NCBI GenBank assembly: GCA_964445815.1 | Contig: CAYULW010000003.1 | Coordinates: 372,001 to 436,000 of the forward strand | Direction of reading: 5' to 3' | From: CAYULW01 sp964445815 | Lineage (GTDB): Bacteria; Bacteroidota; Bacteroidia; Flavobacteriales_E; Vicingaceae | Length of the DNA: 64,000 nucleotides | In this document: in pieces, positions 10,201-18,900 of the stretch | Layout of the letters: each line of letters begins with the position of its first letter | Position numbering within the stretch: position 1 is the stretch's first letter | Program-made: the position numbers and the translations under genes | The notes under the pieces: generated by a model | Databases searched by the model: none | Told to the model about the DNA's origin: nothing | The model's input: the letters and a program-made list of their open reading frames with translations, nothing else

Positions 10201-11190
10201 CAATCAATACAGTCATGGTTTATAATAGATGACCCTGAACTTGCTTCAAAAACTGTAAGCAACTATTTACATTATGAATCATATGAAAATGCTCTTGATG
10301 CGGCTTATAGGGCGAGGAAAATGATTTCTAGTAGCATTATTATAAATGTGTTGATTAAATATGGGCAGAATTCAAGCGGTATGACTAAAACTCGTTCTGA
10401 ATATGAGATTATGGAGTTAATAGAAGAGCTTGATAAAAGAGATGATTATGAACAAAAGCAGATAGTTAATATAGAGTTCTATTTCTTGAACATATTGGCG
10501 GGTTCATATAATAGCAGAGGACCAAAGCTTCTTCATTTAGAATTAGAAAAGAATCCAAACTTCTTTGCTCAAATGTTGTCGTATGCCTATTTGCCATCAG
10601 ATGAAAGGTTGCTAGAGAAAGTTAAGGAAGAATACAAATCAGATAGCAGGAGAAATGCAGCAAGTAATTCTGCTACCTTATTAGACTCTTGGAAATCTAT
10701 ACCTGGGATTAAGTCAGCAGAAGAAATTGACGAAAAGTATTTATCTGAGTGGATTAATACTGCAAGAGAATTAGCAAAAAAAGAAAGTAGAGAAAAAGGA
10801 TTTGATATTGTTGTTGGGAAGCTATTTAGTAATTATCCAAAAGTTGATGATCATGTCCCTCCTGATATTATCTGTCAAATTATAGAAACAATAAACACAT
10901 CAACGATAAAAGGCTGCTTTAGTTCAGCAATGCACAATCTTAATAGCATGTCTTCAAGAAGTCCATATGCAGGTGGAGATATAGAAAGAGCTAAAGCAAA
11001 TTATTACTATAAAATTTCAGAGGCCCTTAACTATAAATTTCCTATCGTGTCAGAAATCTTTCGATCTATTGGGAAATGGTTTGAAGAAGATTCTAGTAGG
11101 GAAGATAATAAAGGAAGGATGATACGATTAGACTATTAAATAAGTTAAACTTAGGTTGCAAGTAAGGATATTTTAATAATTATCAGGATC
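7255..11190 (+). mobile_element. Putative single-gene integrated islet at the 3' end of a methyltransferase gene
   Basis: The segment lies between a displaced remnant of a methyltransferase 3' end (7150-7254) and the stop codon of the intact gene. It carries one complete gene and nothing else. By eye it is richer in A and T than the flanking genes, with many AGA, ATA and TTA codons. A gene whose 3' end is preserved while a divergent copy of that end is stranded on the far side is what integration into a gene 3' end, or homologous recombination with a divergent donor, leaves behind. No integrase, transposase, terminal inverted repeat or target-site duplication was seen. The exact borders are therefore unknown, and the mechanism is inference. 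Confidence 0.55.
7348..11139 (+). CDS. Large protein: nuclease-like N-terminus, degenerate P-loop-like domain, helical C-terminus; candidate defence protein
   Basis: A 1263-residue soluble protein that I cannot assign to a named family. The first ~160 residues resemble a PD-(D/E)xK-type module. GLDG has Asp54, SIWEIGT has Glu74, and KIKSKAEYEY supplies lysines 81-85; then TTFVFVTPNVW (105-115), WKDVKVINSEVLE (131-143) and a short AP.VGQYLA segment. From about residue 192, NGRESELDILI introduces a domain arranged like a STAND/AAA NTPase. However, the Walker A position reads IINSRSKTES (215-224), without GxxxxGK[ST]; SIIVDD (246-251) sits where Walker B would be. Residues from about 340 to 1263 are mostly helical and look like a long solenoid. 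No signal peptide or membrane segment was seen. The gene stands alone in an islet, convergent with the methyltransferase. Single-gene anti-phage proteins of this architecture exist, but the function here is inferred, not shown. Confidence 0.7.
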   Translation: MNWITKSDLKKWAGTRDCQENLPKILRMLLRAITTKVEVLSFPSGDNVHHSGLDGYLELNESVENIPEGKSIWEIGTTQTKIKSKAEYEYNNRLASPVDYDPKETTFVFVTPNVWKDRTKWIAEKKKEKKWKDVKVINSEVLEQLLELAPTVGQYLAYKFLDNPVHGTEAVESYWEKWSTSSSGELKLNHKIVLNGRESELDILINRVKNPSVTIINSRSKTESIAFIIATFFDNEELKDSFNSRSIIVDDVQTFRDFSNTKDSLILIPRFSEVDGEFNQAVNQGHVVIIPHGTGIYKKSSEEEIHLGELDRDEFVNNLIVSGLTKEKSESYAKETARNLTILRRQLKLNRDIPKWANEENVIEIIPALIVGRWDEEIEYDVKIIEQLSGENYHSYSRKLTKWLNTNNSPFIKIGSIWRIESPLDSWEKASSYLTRQDFEIIKKSFLTIWREIDPAFELDSEHRYLANLMDKKKNYSNQIRTGISQSLILISLYGDKLEYNLGINGEQWVDNIVRELLDSDDPLFWKSISSELTLISEASPNSFLSAIEKKMLESKSAIVSLFDEDPSLFLGNISYHSSLLWALENLAWNKDLLARVSLLLCSLVENDPGGNLANRPFNSLREIFMPWHHQTLANIETRKAILDLIANRYKDIAWDLFVSLLPGSSSQVAHPTHKPRWRLFESSLNPIYTHEESREMYTFLCAKLIELFDNSEGKFEQLIEMSTQVFPWDRKTILNFIQETSNEVDHKESLGWHKIRKILSHQRSFPDSNRAMPESELAIFEELYKKLEPVNILDKTKWMFEEGWPSFKDGFKKELSSDEKEIIIEERRQKILTEIYQKEGINTVKELVSLVKQQWIFGKSLALVIDNYEEIIELLVENDEPDFAFVNGFFIGFFKRNDFDHSKLYKLYNDLEGIGVSNELLIRVFISVRQNLDVWSFIESKGEDINSLYWQSIQSWFIIDDPELASKTVSNYLHYESYENALDAAYRARKMISSSIIINVLIKYGQNSSGMTKTRSEYEIMELIEELDKRDDYEQKQIVNIEFYFLNILAGSYNSRGPKLLHLELEKNPNFFAQMLSYAYLPSDERLLEKVKEEYKSDSRRNAASNSATLLDSWKSIPGIKSAEEIDEKYLSEWINTARELAKKESREKGFDIVVGKLFSNYPKVDDHVPPDIICQIIETINTSTIKGCFSSAMHNLNSMSSRSPYAGGDIERAKANYYYKISEALNYKFPIVSEIFRSIGKWFEEDSSREDNKGRMIRLDY

Positions 11191-11194
11191 AGCT

Positions 11195-12343
11195 CTAACG
11201 AGCCCGCTTACACATCCAGACCAGACTTTTATTCTTCCGATCCCTAAACCCGATCAAAAATTCCTTTCCACCTTCTTGTATCTTGTATTTGCTCTTCACT
11301 TGTTGGGCACTTAAAGGATAGTTTTTGACGATGACATTGGCCTGTTTGATCTTCTCTTTTTTCAATTGCACAGGACGCAAGACTTTAAAGATTCGTCCGG
11401 GAAAATTTTCAATGAGGACATTACTTGTATACAGGTGGGTATTGGAAGCTATCTTTTTTAAATTGAATGCGGTAGCGATGCTTTTAAAAGCTCCGGCTTT
11501 TAAAATGGCCACATTAGGATCATAGAGATAAACATCTGTTTCACCATAGTTTGCTTCGGCATTTTGCTCACCGCTGAATTGAAACTCAAAACGCTCTTCC
11601 GTTTTTCCGTTCAGGTTCACACATTGTATTTGAGGTTCTTCTCGATGATCCTTTTCCAAAAGAAAAAGCAATTCCTTGCAGTCATTTTTCACGGCCAGTA
11701 CAATTACGCTTTTACAAAAGGGCAATTGCTTCAAGGCCGCTTTAATGTCGAGCAGGGGAGAGAGCTTAATAAGTACTGTTGAGGTTCTTGTCCACAAGTC
11801 ATCGAACAGCAGATTAAGGTTGGGACTACAATCTTCTATTTGGAACTGTCTGCCTTTAGCATTCCGCCGATCAGGATCAATGTAAATGACATCATAAGTT
11901 TTGGAATGTGCGGATAAAAAGTCTTCAGCGCTAGAATGGTGGCAATGGATGTTATGCCGATCCATTTGTTTACAGTTCTGTGCAAAGGTCTCTACTAACG
12001 CAGCATTCGCCTCCACATAATCGACTTGTTCAAATTTTCGGGCAAAATAAAGGCTGTCCATGCCCATGCCTCCGCTTAAATCAAGCAAACGATGACCGGA
12101 AACAAGTTGAGCTTTGAATTGCGCTGTGGTTTCTGAACTGGCTTGTTCTATTGCTCTGGGAGAAGGAAAAGTGAAGACATTCACAGCTAAGGAAGGAAAC
12201 TTGGCTTTGGCTTTTTGTCTGCCATTGATCTGATTGAGGATGTATTCCTTCGGCCAATCCGGATACTTGCTCAGCAATAGCGAAACTTGGCTTAAATCAT
12301 TATTGACCTGTTCTTGGATAAAGGCTTGAATTTCAGGATTCAT
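11195..12343 (-). CDS. Class I SAM-dependent methyltransferase with THUMP-like C-terminal domain
   Basis: A 382-residue protein with an N-terminal helical region and a Rossmann methyltransferase core at about residues 85-240. HRLLDLSGGMGMDSLYFA (about 84-101) is the SAM-binding loop, YVEANAALVE is the acidic strand-2 motif, and YIDPDRR (about 155) occupies the catalytic loop. The C-terminal ~150 residues carry the segment (VKNYPLSAQQVKSK) typical of the THUMP-like domain in this Bacteroidota family. Its substrate is not established; the neighbouring rsmE suggests RNA modification. It is the last gene of a tightly overlapping minus-strand operon, with its ATG inside the upstream stop (4-base overlap). 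Its 3' end is the apparent insertion point of the adjacent islet. Confidence 0.85.
   Translation of the reverse strand: MNPEIQAFIQEQVNNDLSQVSLLLSKYPDWPKEYILNQINGRQKAKAKFPSLAVNVFTFPSPRAIEQASSETTAQFKAQLVSGHRLLDLSGGMGMDSLYFARKFEQVDYVEANAALVETFAQNCKQMDRHNIHCHHSSAEDFLSAHSKTYDVIYIDPDRRNAKGRQFQIEDCSPNLNLLFDDLWTRTSTVLIKLSPLLDIKAALKQLPFCKSVIVLAVKNDCKELLFLLEKDHREEPQIQCVNLNGKTEERFEFQFSGEQNAEANYGETDVYLYDPNVAILKAGAFKSIATAFNLKKIASNTHLYTSNVLIENFPGRIFKVLRPVQLKKEKIKQANVIVKNYPLSAQQVKSKYKIQEGGKEFLIGFRDRKNKSLVWMCKRAR
11288..11329 (-). repeat. Right copy of the imperfect direct repeat flanking the islet
   Basis: This stretch inside the intact methyltransferase gene encodes VKNYPLSAQQVKSK and matches 7195-7236 at 36 of 42 bases in the same orientation. 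The reading frame is intact here. Confidence 0.8.
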
Positions 12344-12996
12344 TCTCCCTGAAAAACAAAAGACAGAATGTTGGCTCCCATTTGCAAAGCCCTGAGCCGC
12401 GTTTGAGGAGAATCATTGTGTATGCTTTCGTCTTCCCAACCATCACCTAAATCGGCTTCAAAAGTGTAAAACAAAAGCAATCGCCCGTCTTTAACGATGC
12501 CAAAACCCAGCGGTGCTTTTCCATCGTGTTCATGAATTTTAGGCAAGCCCTTGTCAAAATCGTAAGCTTGATGAAAGATGGGATGATCAAAAGGCAATTC
12601 GATCAGTTCCTCATTGGGAAATACTTTCTTCAATTCGCGACGAATGAATTGGTCCATGCCGTAATTGTCATCGATGTGTAAAAAGCCTCCGGCTAAAAGA
12701 TAATTGCGCAGATTTTCAGCTTCCTGAAGTGAAAAGACCACATTACCATGTCCGGTCATGTGTATGAACGGATAATCAAACAATTCGGGGCTACCTACTT
12801 CAACAATGGCTTGTTCCATCTGAATGTTGGTGTTCAGGCTGGTATTGGTGAACTTAATCAGATTGGGCAAAGACGTTTCCAGATTGGCATACCAATCTCC
12901 ACCTCCATTGTATTTCAATATGGCAATTTGAAAGGCGCCGTTTTGGGCGCTGCCAAATAAAGGTAAAAAGCAAAGAATAAAAATGAGTTTACGCAT
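12340..12996 (-). CDS. Exported DUF4159 domain protein
   Basis: A 218-residue protein with an N-terminal signal peptide (MRKLIFILCFLPLFGSAQ, cleavage near residue 17). The mature part is a DUF4159 domain: AILKYNGGGDWYAN at the start, FIHMTGHGNVVFS near 78, GGFLHIDDNYGMDQFIRREL near 101 and a C-terminal NDSPQTRLRALQMGANI. The fold is thought to be flavodoxin/glutamine-amidotransferase-like without the usual nucleophile, and its function is unknown. It sits between rsmE (8-base overlap) and the THUMP-like methyltransferase (4-base overlap), so it belongs to that operon although it is exported and its neighbours are cytoplasmic enzymes. Confidence 0.88.
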   Translation of the reverse strand: MRKLIFILCFLPLFGSAQNGAFQIAILKYNGGGDWYANLETSLPNLIKFTNTSLNTNIQMEQAIVEVGSPELFDYPFIHMTGHGNVVFSLQEAENLRNYLLAGGFLHIDDNYGMDQFIRRELKKVFPNEELIELPFDHPIFHQAYDFDKGLPKIHEHDGKAPLGFGIVKDGRLLLFYTFEADLGDGWEDESIHNDSPQTRLRALQMGANILSFVFQGE

Positions 12997-13687
12997 TTAG
13001 CAAATGTATGGAATGACAGGCAACCAGCGCTGCCGTTTCGGTTCTCAATCTGCTTTTTCCCAAAGTGACGGGTTGAAAGCCTTTTTGCTTTAAGCGTTCA
13101 ATTTCAGATGAACTGAAATCACCTTCCGGCCCGATCAATAGGATGGCTTTTTCATGGGCATGAAAGACCCCTTTTAAGTCTTTTTTTTGCTGATCCTCCG
13201 CACAGTGAGCGATAAATTTTTGACCTTCTGCTTCGCTGTTTAAAAATTCACTTAAGGATTGAAGTTCATCCAACTGAGGCATTAATGCTTTTTTCGATTG
13301 TTTGATGGCAGATAAGAGAATACGGACTTGTCGCTCTCTTTTGAGTACCTTCCGTTCCGAATGTTCGCAGATAATGGGTGTAATGCGGTCTACTCCCAGC
13401 TCAGTGACTTTTTCTAAAAACCATTCCCAACGGCTGAGGTTTTTAGTCGGTGCCACCACCAAATGAATACCATGGTTTTCCTTTTCCTGAAAACTTTCGA
13501 GAATCTTAAGTTCAGTATGCTTTGGATGAGCGGTACTGATTTCACAGATGTATCGCCCTCCATGTCCATCTATGCATTCTACTTGTTTTCCTTCTTTCAA
13601 ACGCAAGACCTTCGCCAGATGCTTGGATTCTTCTGCATCCAGATGGATCATTCCGTCCTGTTGAGGCTGTCCGTAGAATAATCTCAT
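12989..13687 (-). CDS. rsmE: 16S rRNA (uracil-1498-N3)-methyltransferase
   Basis: A 232-residue SPOUT-class methyltransferase that makes m3U1498 in 16S rRNA. It has the usual length and layout: an N-terminal PUA-like RNA-binding part (HLDAEESKHLAKVLRLKEG, about 16-34), then the knotted catalytic domain with LVVAPTK, IIPIICEHSER-type strand (ITPIICEHSER near 121), LLIGPEGDFSSSEIE near 182 and LGKSRLRTETAALVA near 208. The last two are the SAM-binding trefoil-knot motifs of RsmE. It overlaps both neighbours (4 bases upstream, 8 downstream). Confidence 0.96.
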   Translation of the reverse strand: MRLFYGQPQQDGMIHLDAEESKHLAKVLRLKEGKQVECIDGHGGRYICEISTAHPKHTELKILESFQEKENHGIHLVVAPTKNLSRWEWFLEKVTELGVDRITPIICEHSERKVLKRERQVRILLSAIKQSKKALMPQLDELQSLSEFLNSEAEGQKFIAHCAEDQQKKDLKGVFHAHEKAILLIGPEGDFSSSEIERLKQKGFQPVTLGKSRLRTETAALVACHSIHLLNA

Positions 13688-14163
13688 TTTTCTTGGCGGT
13701 ACTGATCAATCACTTGCTGGGCTTCTGCTCTTTTTTGTGTACCGATTAATCGGGTTTTTCCTTCATCGGTCACAATTTTGATGCCTTCATTGCCTCTGGT
13801 GTTAAAGGCTTTGCCTTTGCCTCTAAAGCTGAAACGGATGCCCCAACCACCATAATCTCCGATGGGACTGTAAGTGGTGGTTTCTATACTGTAGATTTGC
13901 TCCCAGGAATACGTGACCCAATTCAGATGAAAAGGGGAGAAGCGAATGTGTATGCCTTTTTCATCAATGCGCGTTTTGAGTTTGATGAAAAAAATAAAGG
14001 CAGAGGCAAGGACAAAAACGATTAAGCTAATGCTACTTTTTCGTGGTGTGGCGTCCATTTCCTGATAAGTGACAAAAAAGACAACCACAAAGGCCAAAGC
14101 CAACATGATGATCACAAAGGGTTGATTGAAACGTTGTTCTTCCGTAAAGACCGGTTTGCTCAT
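13684..14163 (-). CDS. Small membrane protein of unknown function
   Basis: A 159-residue protein with two hydrophobic segments (about residues 15-33 and 43-60) followed by a soluble domain of about 95 residues rich in aromatic and beta-strand patterns (WVTYSWEQIYSIETTTYSPIGDYGGWGIRFS). This two-helix hairpin plus PH-like tail resembles small bacterial PH-domain membrane proteins, but no family could be fixed. It is the first gene of the operon that continues with rsmE and ends in the THUMP-like methyltransferase, and its stop overlaps the rsmE start by 4 bases. Confidence 0.75.
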   Translation of the reverse strand: MSKPVFTEEQRFNQPFVIIMLALAFVVVFFVTYQEMDATPRKSSISLIVFVLASAFIFFIKLKTRIDEKGIHIRFSPFHLNWVTYSWEQIYSIETTTYSPIGDYGGWGIRFSFRGKGKAFNTRGNEGIKIVTDEGKTRLIGTQKRAEAQQVIDQYRQEK

Positions 14164-14261
14164 GATTTTATTGTTTTAATGCAGGTGTTTTAGCTAATTT
14201 AGCGGAGCATGTAAACATGTACATACATCCTGTCCTAAAATTACAAGTTTAAGATAAAAAG

Positions 14262-15743
14262 ATGAAGAAAATATTAGTCGCCAACAGAGGAGAGATCGCT
14301 TTAAGAATCATGAGAACGGCAAAGGAAATGGGCATACGAACCGTAGCCATTTATTCAGATGCCGATCGTGAGGCACTGTTTGTCAGGTATGCTGATGAGG
14401 CAGTACGTATAGGACCACCTCCATCTTCAGAATCTTATTTAAAAGGCGATGAAATCATACGCATTTGTAAAGAATTGAATGTAGATGGCATTCACCCCGG
14501 TTATGGCTTTTTATCTGAAAACGCGGATTTTGCCAGAGCGGTAAAAAAGGCAGGCTTAACCTTGATCGGCCCTTCACCTGAAGCCATGGAAGTGATGGGG
14601 AGCAAGTTGGCTGCAAAAGCTGCTGTTAAAGCCTATGATATTCCTTTAGTTCCCGGAACGGATGAAGCGGTGACCGATGTAGAGGAAGCCCAAAAAATTG
14701 CGGTGGAAGTGGGTTTTCCCATTTTAGTCAAAGCCAGTGCCGGAGGTGGTGGTAAGGGGATGCGGATCGTTGAGCGTGTAGAAGATTTTAAAGAGCAAAT
14801 GGACAGAGCCGTTTCTGAGGCAATATCATCATTTGGTGATGGGGCAGTGTTCATCGAACGCTTTGTCGGTTCACCACGACACATTGAGATACAGATCATG
14901 GCCGATACATATGGAAATATCGTGTATTTGTTTGAACGGGAATGTTCCATACAACGCCGTCACCAAAAGGTGATCGAAGAAGCGCCTTCGGCAGTATTGA
15001 CTCCTGAGTTGAGAAAAGAAATGGGCGAAGCAGCGGTAAAAGTGGCCAAGTCCTGTAATTATGTGGGAGCAGGTACCGTAGAGTTTTTGTTGGACGAAAA
15101 TTTGAATTTCTATTTCTTGGAAATGAACACCCGTTTACAAGTCGAACATCCGGTCACGGAACAAATAACAGGCATCGATTTGGTGAGAGAGCAGATCAAT
15201 GTGGCAAGGGGAGAAAAGTTGAGTTTTACTCAAGAGGATCTGCACATTCAAGGGCATTCTTTTGAGGTTCGTGTTTATGCGGAAGACCCGAAAAACAATT
15301 TCTTGCCCGATATCGGGAATTTAAAAACCTATGTGCGTCCTCAGGGACTGGGCGTGCGCGTAGACGATGGTTTTGAGGAAGGCATGGACATTCCTATCTA
15401 TTACGATCCCATGATTGCCAAACTGGTCACTTTTGGTAAAGACAGAGAAGCAGCCAGACAGCGCATGTTAAGGGCCATTGACGAATACCAGATCAATGGC
15501 GTATCAACCACCTTGGACTTTTGCAAGTTTGCTTTGCAACATGAAGCCTTTGTCAGCGGGCAATTTGATACCAATTTTGTGAAGCATCATTTCAAACCGG
15601 AATATTTGGACAGCCATGATGAACAAGCCGATAAAATTGCAGCAATTGTTGCTGCAGGTTTGATTAGAGAACAGAGCAAATCTGCTCAGCAAACAGAGCC
15701 AACTGCAAGTGCAAGATCAAATTGGAAGGTGAATCGGACTTAG
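14262..15743 (+). CDS. accC: Biotin carboxylase subunit of acetyl-/propionyl-CoA carboxylase
   Basis: A 493-residue biotin carboxylase that uses ATP and bicarbonate to carboxylate biotin on a carrier protein. The N-terminal domain starts with ILVANRGEIALRIMRTA. The ATP-grasp domain has KASAGGGGKGMRIVE (about 157-171), ERFVGSPRHIEIQI (about 200) and EMNTRLQVEHPVTEQI (about 287). The C-terminal biotin-carboxylase domain (RVYAEDP near 335) follows. It is longer than the E. coli AccC (449 residues) because of a polar, probably flexible C-terminal tail of about 45 residues. No carrier or carboxyltransferase gene is adjacent. With methylmalonyl-CoA mutase in the same window, a role in a propionyl-CoA carboxylase is as possible as fatty acid synthesis. 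Confidence 0.93.
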   Translation: MKKILVANRGEIALRIMRTAKEMGIRTVAIYSDADREALFVRYADEAVRIGPPPSSESYLKGDEIIRICKELNVDGIHPGYGFLSENADFARAVKKAGLTLIGPSPEAMEVMGSKLAAKAAVKAYDIPLVPGTDEAVTDVEEAQKIAVEVGFPILVKASAGGGGKGMRIVERVEDFKEQMDRAVSEAISSFGDGAVFIERFVGSPRHIEIQIMADTYGNIVYLFERECSIQRRHQKVIEEAPSAVLTPELRKEMGEAAVKVAKSCNYVGAGTVEFLLDENLNFYFLEMNTRLQVEHPVTEQITGIDLVREQINVARGEKLSFTQEDLHIQGHSFEVRVYAEDPKNNFLPDIGNLKTYVRPQGLGVRVDDGFEEGMDIPIYYDPMIAKLVTFGKDREAARQRMLRAIDEYQINGVSTTLDFCKFALQHEAFVSGQFDTNFVKHHFKPEYLDSHDEQADKIAAIVAAGLIREQSKSAQQTEPTASARSNWKVNRT

Positions 15744-15786
15744 TAGACTTGTTTATTATACTTAATTGGAATTGTTAGACAAATTA

Positions 15787-15822
15787 GCATAAAAGCGTGT
15801 CTTTATTGAGACGTTTTTATGC
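15787..15822 (+). terminator. Hairpin downstream of accC, probable terminator
   Basis: GCATAAAAGCGT (15787-15798) pairs with ACGTTTTTATGC (15811-15822) over 12 positions with one G-T wobble, leaving a 12-base loop. The T run is inside the 3' arm, so it is not a textbook terminator. Its place, 43 bases after the accC stop, fits one. Confidence 0.5.
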
Positions 15823-15891
15823 GCAGTCTTCTATTGAGATCATTTAATGGTTAAATAATGTTGGTTAACACTTTTACGATTATCTAAACCC

Positions 15892-15899
15892 TATTTTTG
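15892..15899 (+). promoter_or_regulatory. Probable -7 promoter element (TATTTTTG) for the T9SS surface protein
   Basis: Exact match to TAnnTTTG, ending 11 bases before the ATG. This implies a very short leader. A TTGG at 15861-15864 is somewhat far for the -33 box. Confidence 0.4.
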
Positions 15900-15910
15900 C
15901 CCTCCAATTA

Positions 15911-18900
15911 ATGAATATGAAAAATTTACTGGCTAAGCTCATTTTATGTACAATCTTATTGAGCTTTCAATTTAAGCTAATTGCACAAAGTCATCCCGTA
16001 TTTAGTGTTAGTCCTTCGCAGATCAATTCGATCATTCGTCACTGTGGAGATTCTACTCAAGTTTCTGTGACAGTGTATAATAATGGAAATGGAAATTTAA
16101 CTTGGAAAGGCTTTAGTCAACAAGAGGTTTTTGATGATTTTGATTCAGGCTTTAATCCCATGTGGACAATCCTTGGTGGAACAATTAGCTCCAGTTGCGG
16201 AACAAACTCAGGTTTTGGTGCCATGTATTTTAATTCTTCTTCTTCGCGATACATTCAAAGTCAACCACAACAGGTTAATGGTGGCAGTATTGACTTTTAT
16301 TTAAAAATTGGCACGGGGAGTTCTCCTTGCGAAAATGCTGATGGAGGAGAAGAGGTTGTGTTGGAGTATTCGGTAAATGGCGTAACATGGACCACCATGA
16401 ATACCTATAATACCTCTCTGTACTCTTCATTTACTCAAATCACAGAGGCGATCCCTGCTGCTGCAAATTCTTCAACCACTTCTTTCAGATGGCGTCAATT
16501 GAGTCATTCTGGAAGCGGCTATGATAATTGGGCCATTGATGATGTGAGCATAACCAATACAGGTTCTCAATTCATTGGTAACCTGAGTCCGGATTCCAGT
16601 TTTGTTTTGCCATCGGATTCTGTGACTGTGCAAATTATGCTCAATTCCGATAATTTAAATTCAGGTCAATATAGAGATGTTCTTTATTTTCAAACCAATG
16701 ACCCTCTTAATCCTATTGATTCCGTAATCATCAATTTGACTTTGGTGGGCACTGCACAATATCAATTGTCTGCCGGTTGTCTGAACTTTCCAACAATTCA
16801 GGAAAACGATACCAGATTAGACAGTATAGAAATTGTAAATACTGGCTGCGATACCCTACAAATTAATTCTGTAACTTCTAACCTAACTGCTTTTGTGCCT
16901 TTAACAACAACTCTGGATGTATTGCCTGAGGATACAGGACATGTACTGGTGCAATTTGCACCGGTTTCTATAGGGAATTTTAATGGAACCTTGAGTATTA
17001 CGAGCAATACTACTGCTCAAACAAAATGTCTAAATGCTTCGGCAGTTGGCGCGCCAAGCATGTCTTTCCATCCTTCATCTATTTCGGATACATTATACGG
17101 TTGCGATGATTCTCTAATCATCCCTATTCAATTTTACAATACAGGTAATGGTCCTTTGCATCTTGGTTTAAGGAACTACCTCAATTACAGTTCGGTAACA
17201 TCTCCGGGTACTTATATCTTTGACGGCTTTGAGAGTGGAAATACCAATACTTGGAATCAGATCAACACCGGTGCTACCGTAAATGTTGTGAGTCAAAATC
17301 CGGCTACGGGGAGCAGATGTCTTTCTCTGCTTGGATCGGGAGATCTTTTACAAAGAACCTTCACACCTGATACGGTAAAATACATTAGTGTAAAAATGCG
17401 AACCGATGATCTTGGTTATTCTAACTATTTTATTATTGGCGATGCATTTTCTACTTATGCATTGGCATATATAAGAAAGAGTGGTACAAGCCAATATCAG
17501 GTAGTAGGGAATTACTCATACGTCCACAATTTTTCAAATGCAAGTAACTGGACACATTTTGAGTTTAAGAACATTGACTACATAAACAAGACATTTGACC
17601 TATACATTGACGGGATATTTGTAAGTTCTACTTTGGACTTTTATAGTTTTGGAACACAAAATGTAGGACGAATCACTTTAGCTCATTTTGATAATGTTCT
17701 ACCGGCTTATTATGATGACATTCAGATTGGAAATAAAACCATTCCCAACTGGGCTTTTTTATCGCCGGATACGGTAAACATTAATCAGAATGATTCTGCT
17801 ATCGTATTCTTAAAACTTAAATCTACCGACCTTGTCAATGGAACCTACAGGAGTCGAATTGATTTGATCAACAATGACCCGCTCCGAAATCCAGACTCTA
17901 TACCGGTTAGTTTTGTTGTAAGTGGCTATCCTGAAATTGCATTTGATACAAGCTGTCTGGCTTTTCCTACAATTCAAGAGAATACTGCTATAAGAGACTC
18001 TATTTTGCTCTATAATACCGGTTGTGAAGATTTAAACATTAGCAGCATTACAAGTTCACACGGTGCATTTGTTTTAGATACTTCCAATTATATTATACCT
18101 GCTTATGATAGTGCATATATAGGAGTGAGTTTCGCACCTTCTACTTTTGGGACTTTTAATGCTCAGATTAGCATCTTAAATAATAATAGAGATACTCTTC
18201 TATGTATCTCTGGCACTGCTATTGGTGCTCCTGTGATAAATCATAGTCCATTAAGTATAGTTCAAACCATTTCAAGTTGTGATGATTCAATTGTTGTTCC
18301 GGTAACTATCTATAATACAGGTAATGGAACGCTTCACAGCTCTGTTCAAAGTTATTTAGTGAGTACCGGCTCAAGTTCTTATTTCTTTGATGGTTTTGAG
18401 CAGGGCAATTGGAACAACTGGACCACCATAAATACAAGTGCTTTCCCTGTTATTACTACACAGAATCCAGCATCAGGAAACAGAGCGCTTTCTTTATTGG
18501 GTAGCGGGGATTTATTGCAGTATAATTTTACACCCGATACTTTAGATTATATTAGTGTGAAAATGCGAACGGATGATAATGGTTATTCTAACTATTTCAT
18601 TGTTGGGTCAGCTACTTCTATGTATGGCATGGCTTATATTAGAAAAAGCGGCAATAGTCAATATCAGGTGAGAGGGAATCTCAATTATTATCATACGGTG
18701 AGAAATAATAACAACAACAACTGGACACATTTTGAATTTAGAAATATTGATTACGTAAATAAGACTTTTGACCTCTATATTGATGGAGTTATGGCTTCTT
18801 CTACGCTCGGGTTTTATAACACTTCAACAACAAGTGTTGGAATTATTACGCTTTCTCATTTTGATAATGTATTACCTGCCTATTACGATGACATTCAATT

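Noticed and set aside
7348..11139. Naming the protein as a specific known anti-phage system
   Set aside because: The visible motifs do not allow assignment to any named system, and profile searches could not be run here.
11195..12343. The methyltransferase beside the nuclease-like gene as a cognate restriction-modification methylase
   Set aside because: It belongs to a minus-strand operon with rsmE and a DUF4159 gene, has THUMP-like and YIDPDRR features of RNA-type enzymes, and predates the insertion, since its own 3' end was displaced.
14217..14224. Palindrome ATGTACAT upstream of accC as an operator
   Set aside because: An eight-base AT-rich palindrome is expected by chance, and no flanking symmetry or second copy was found.
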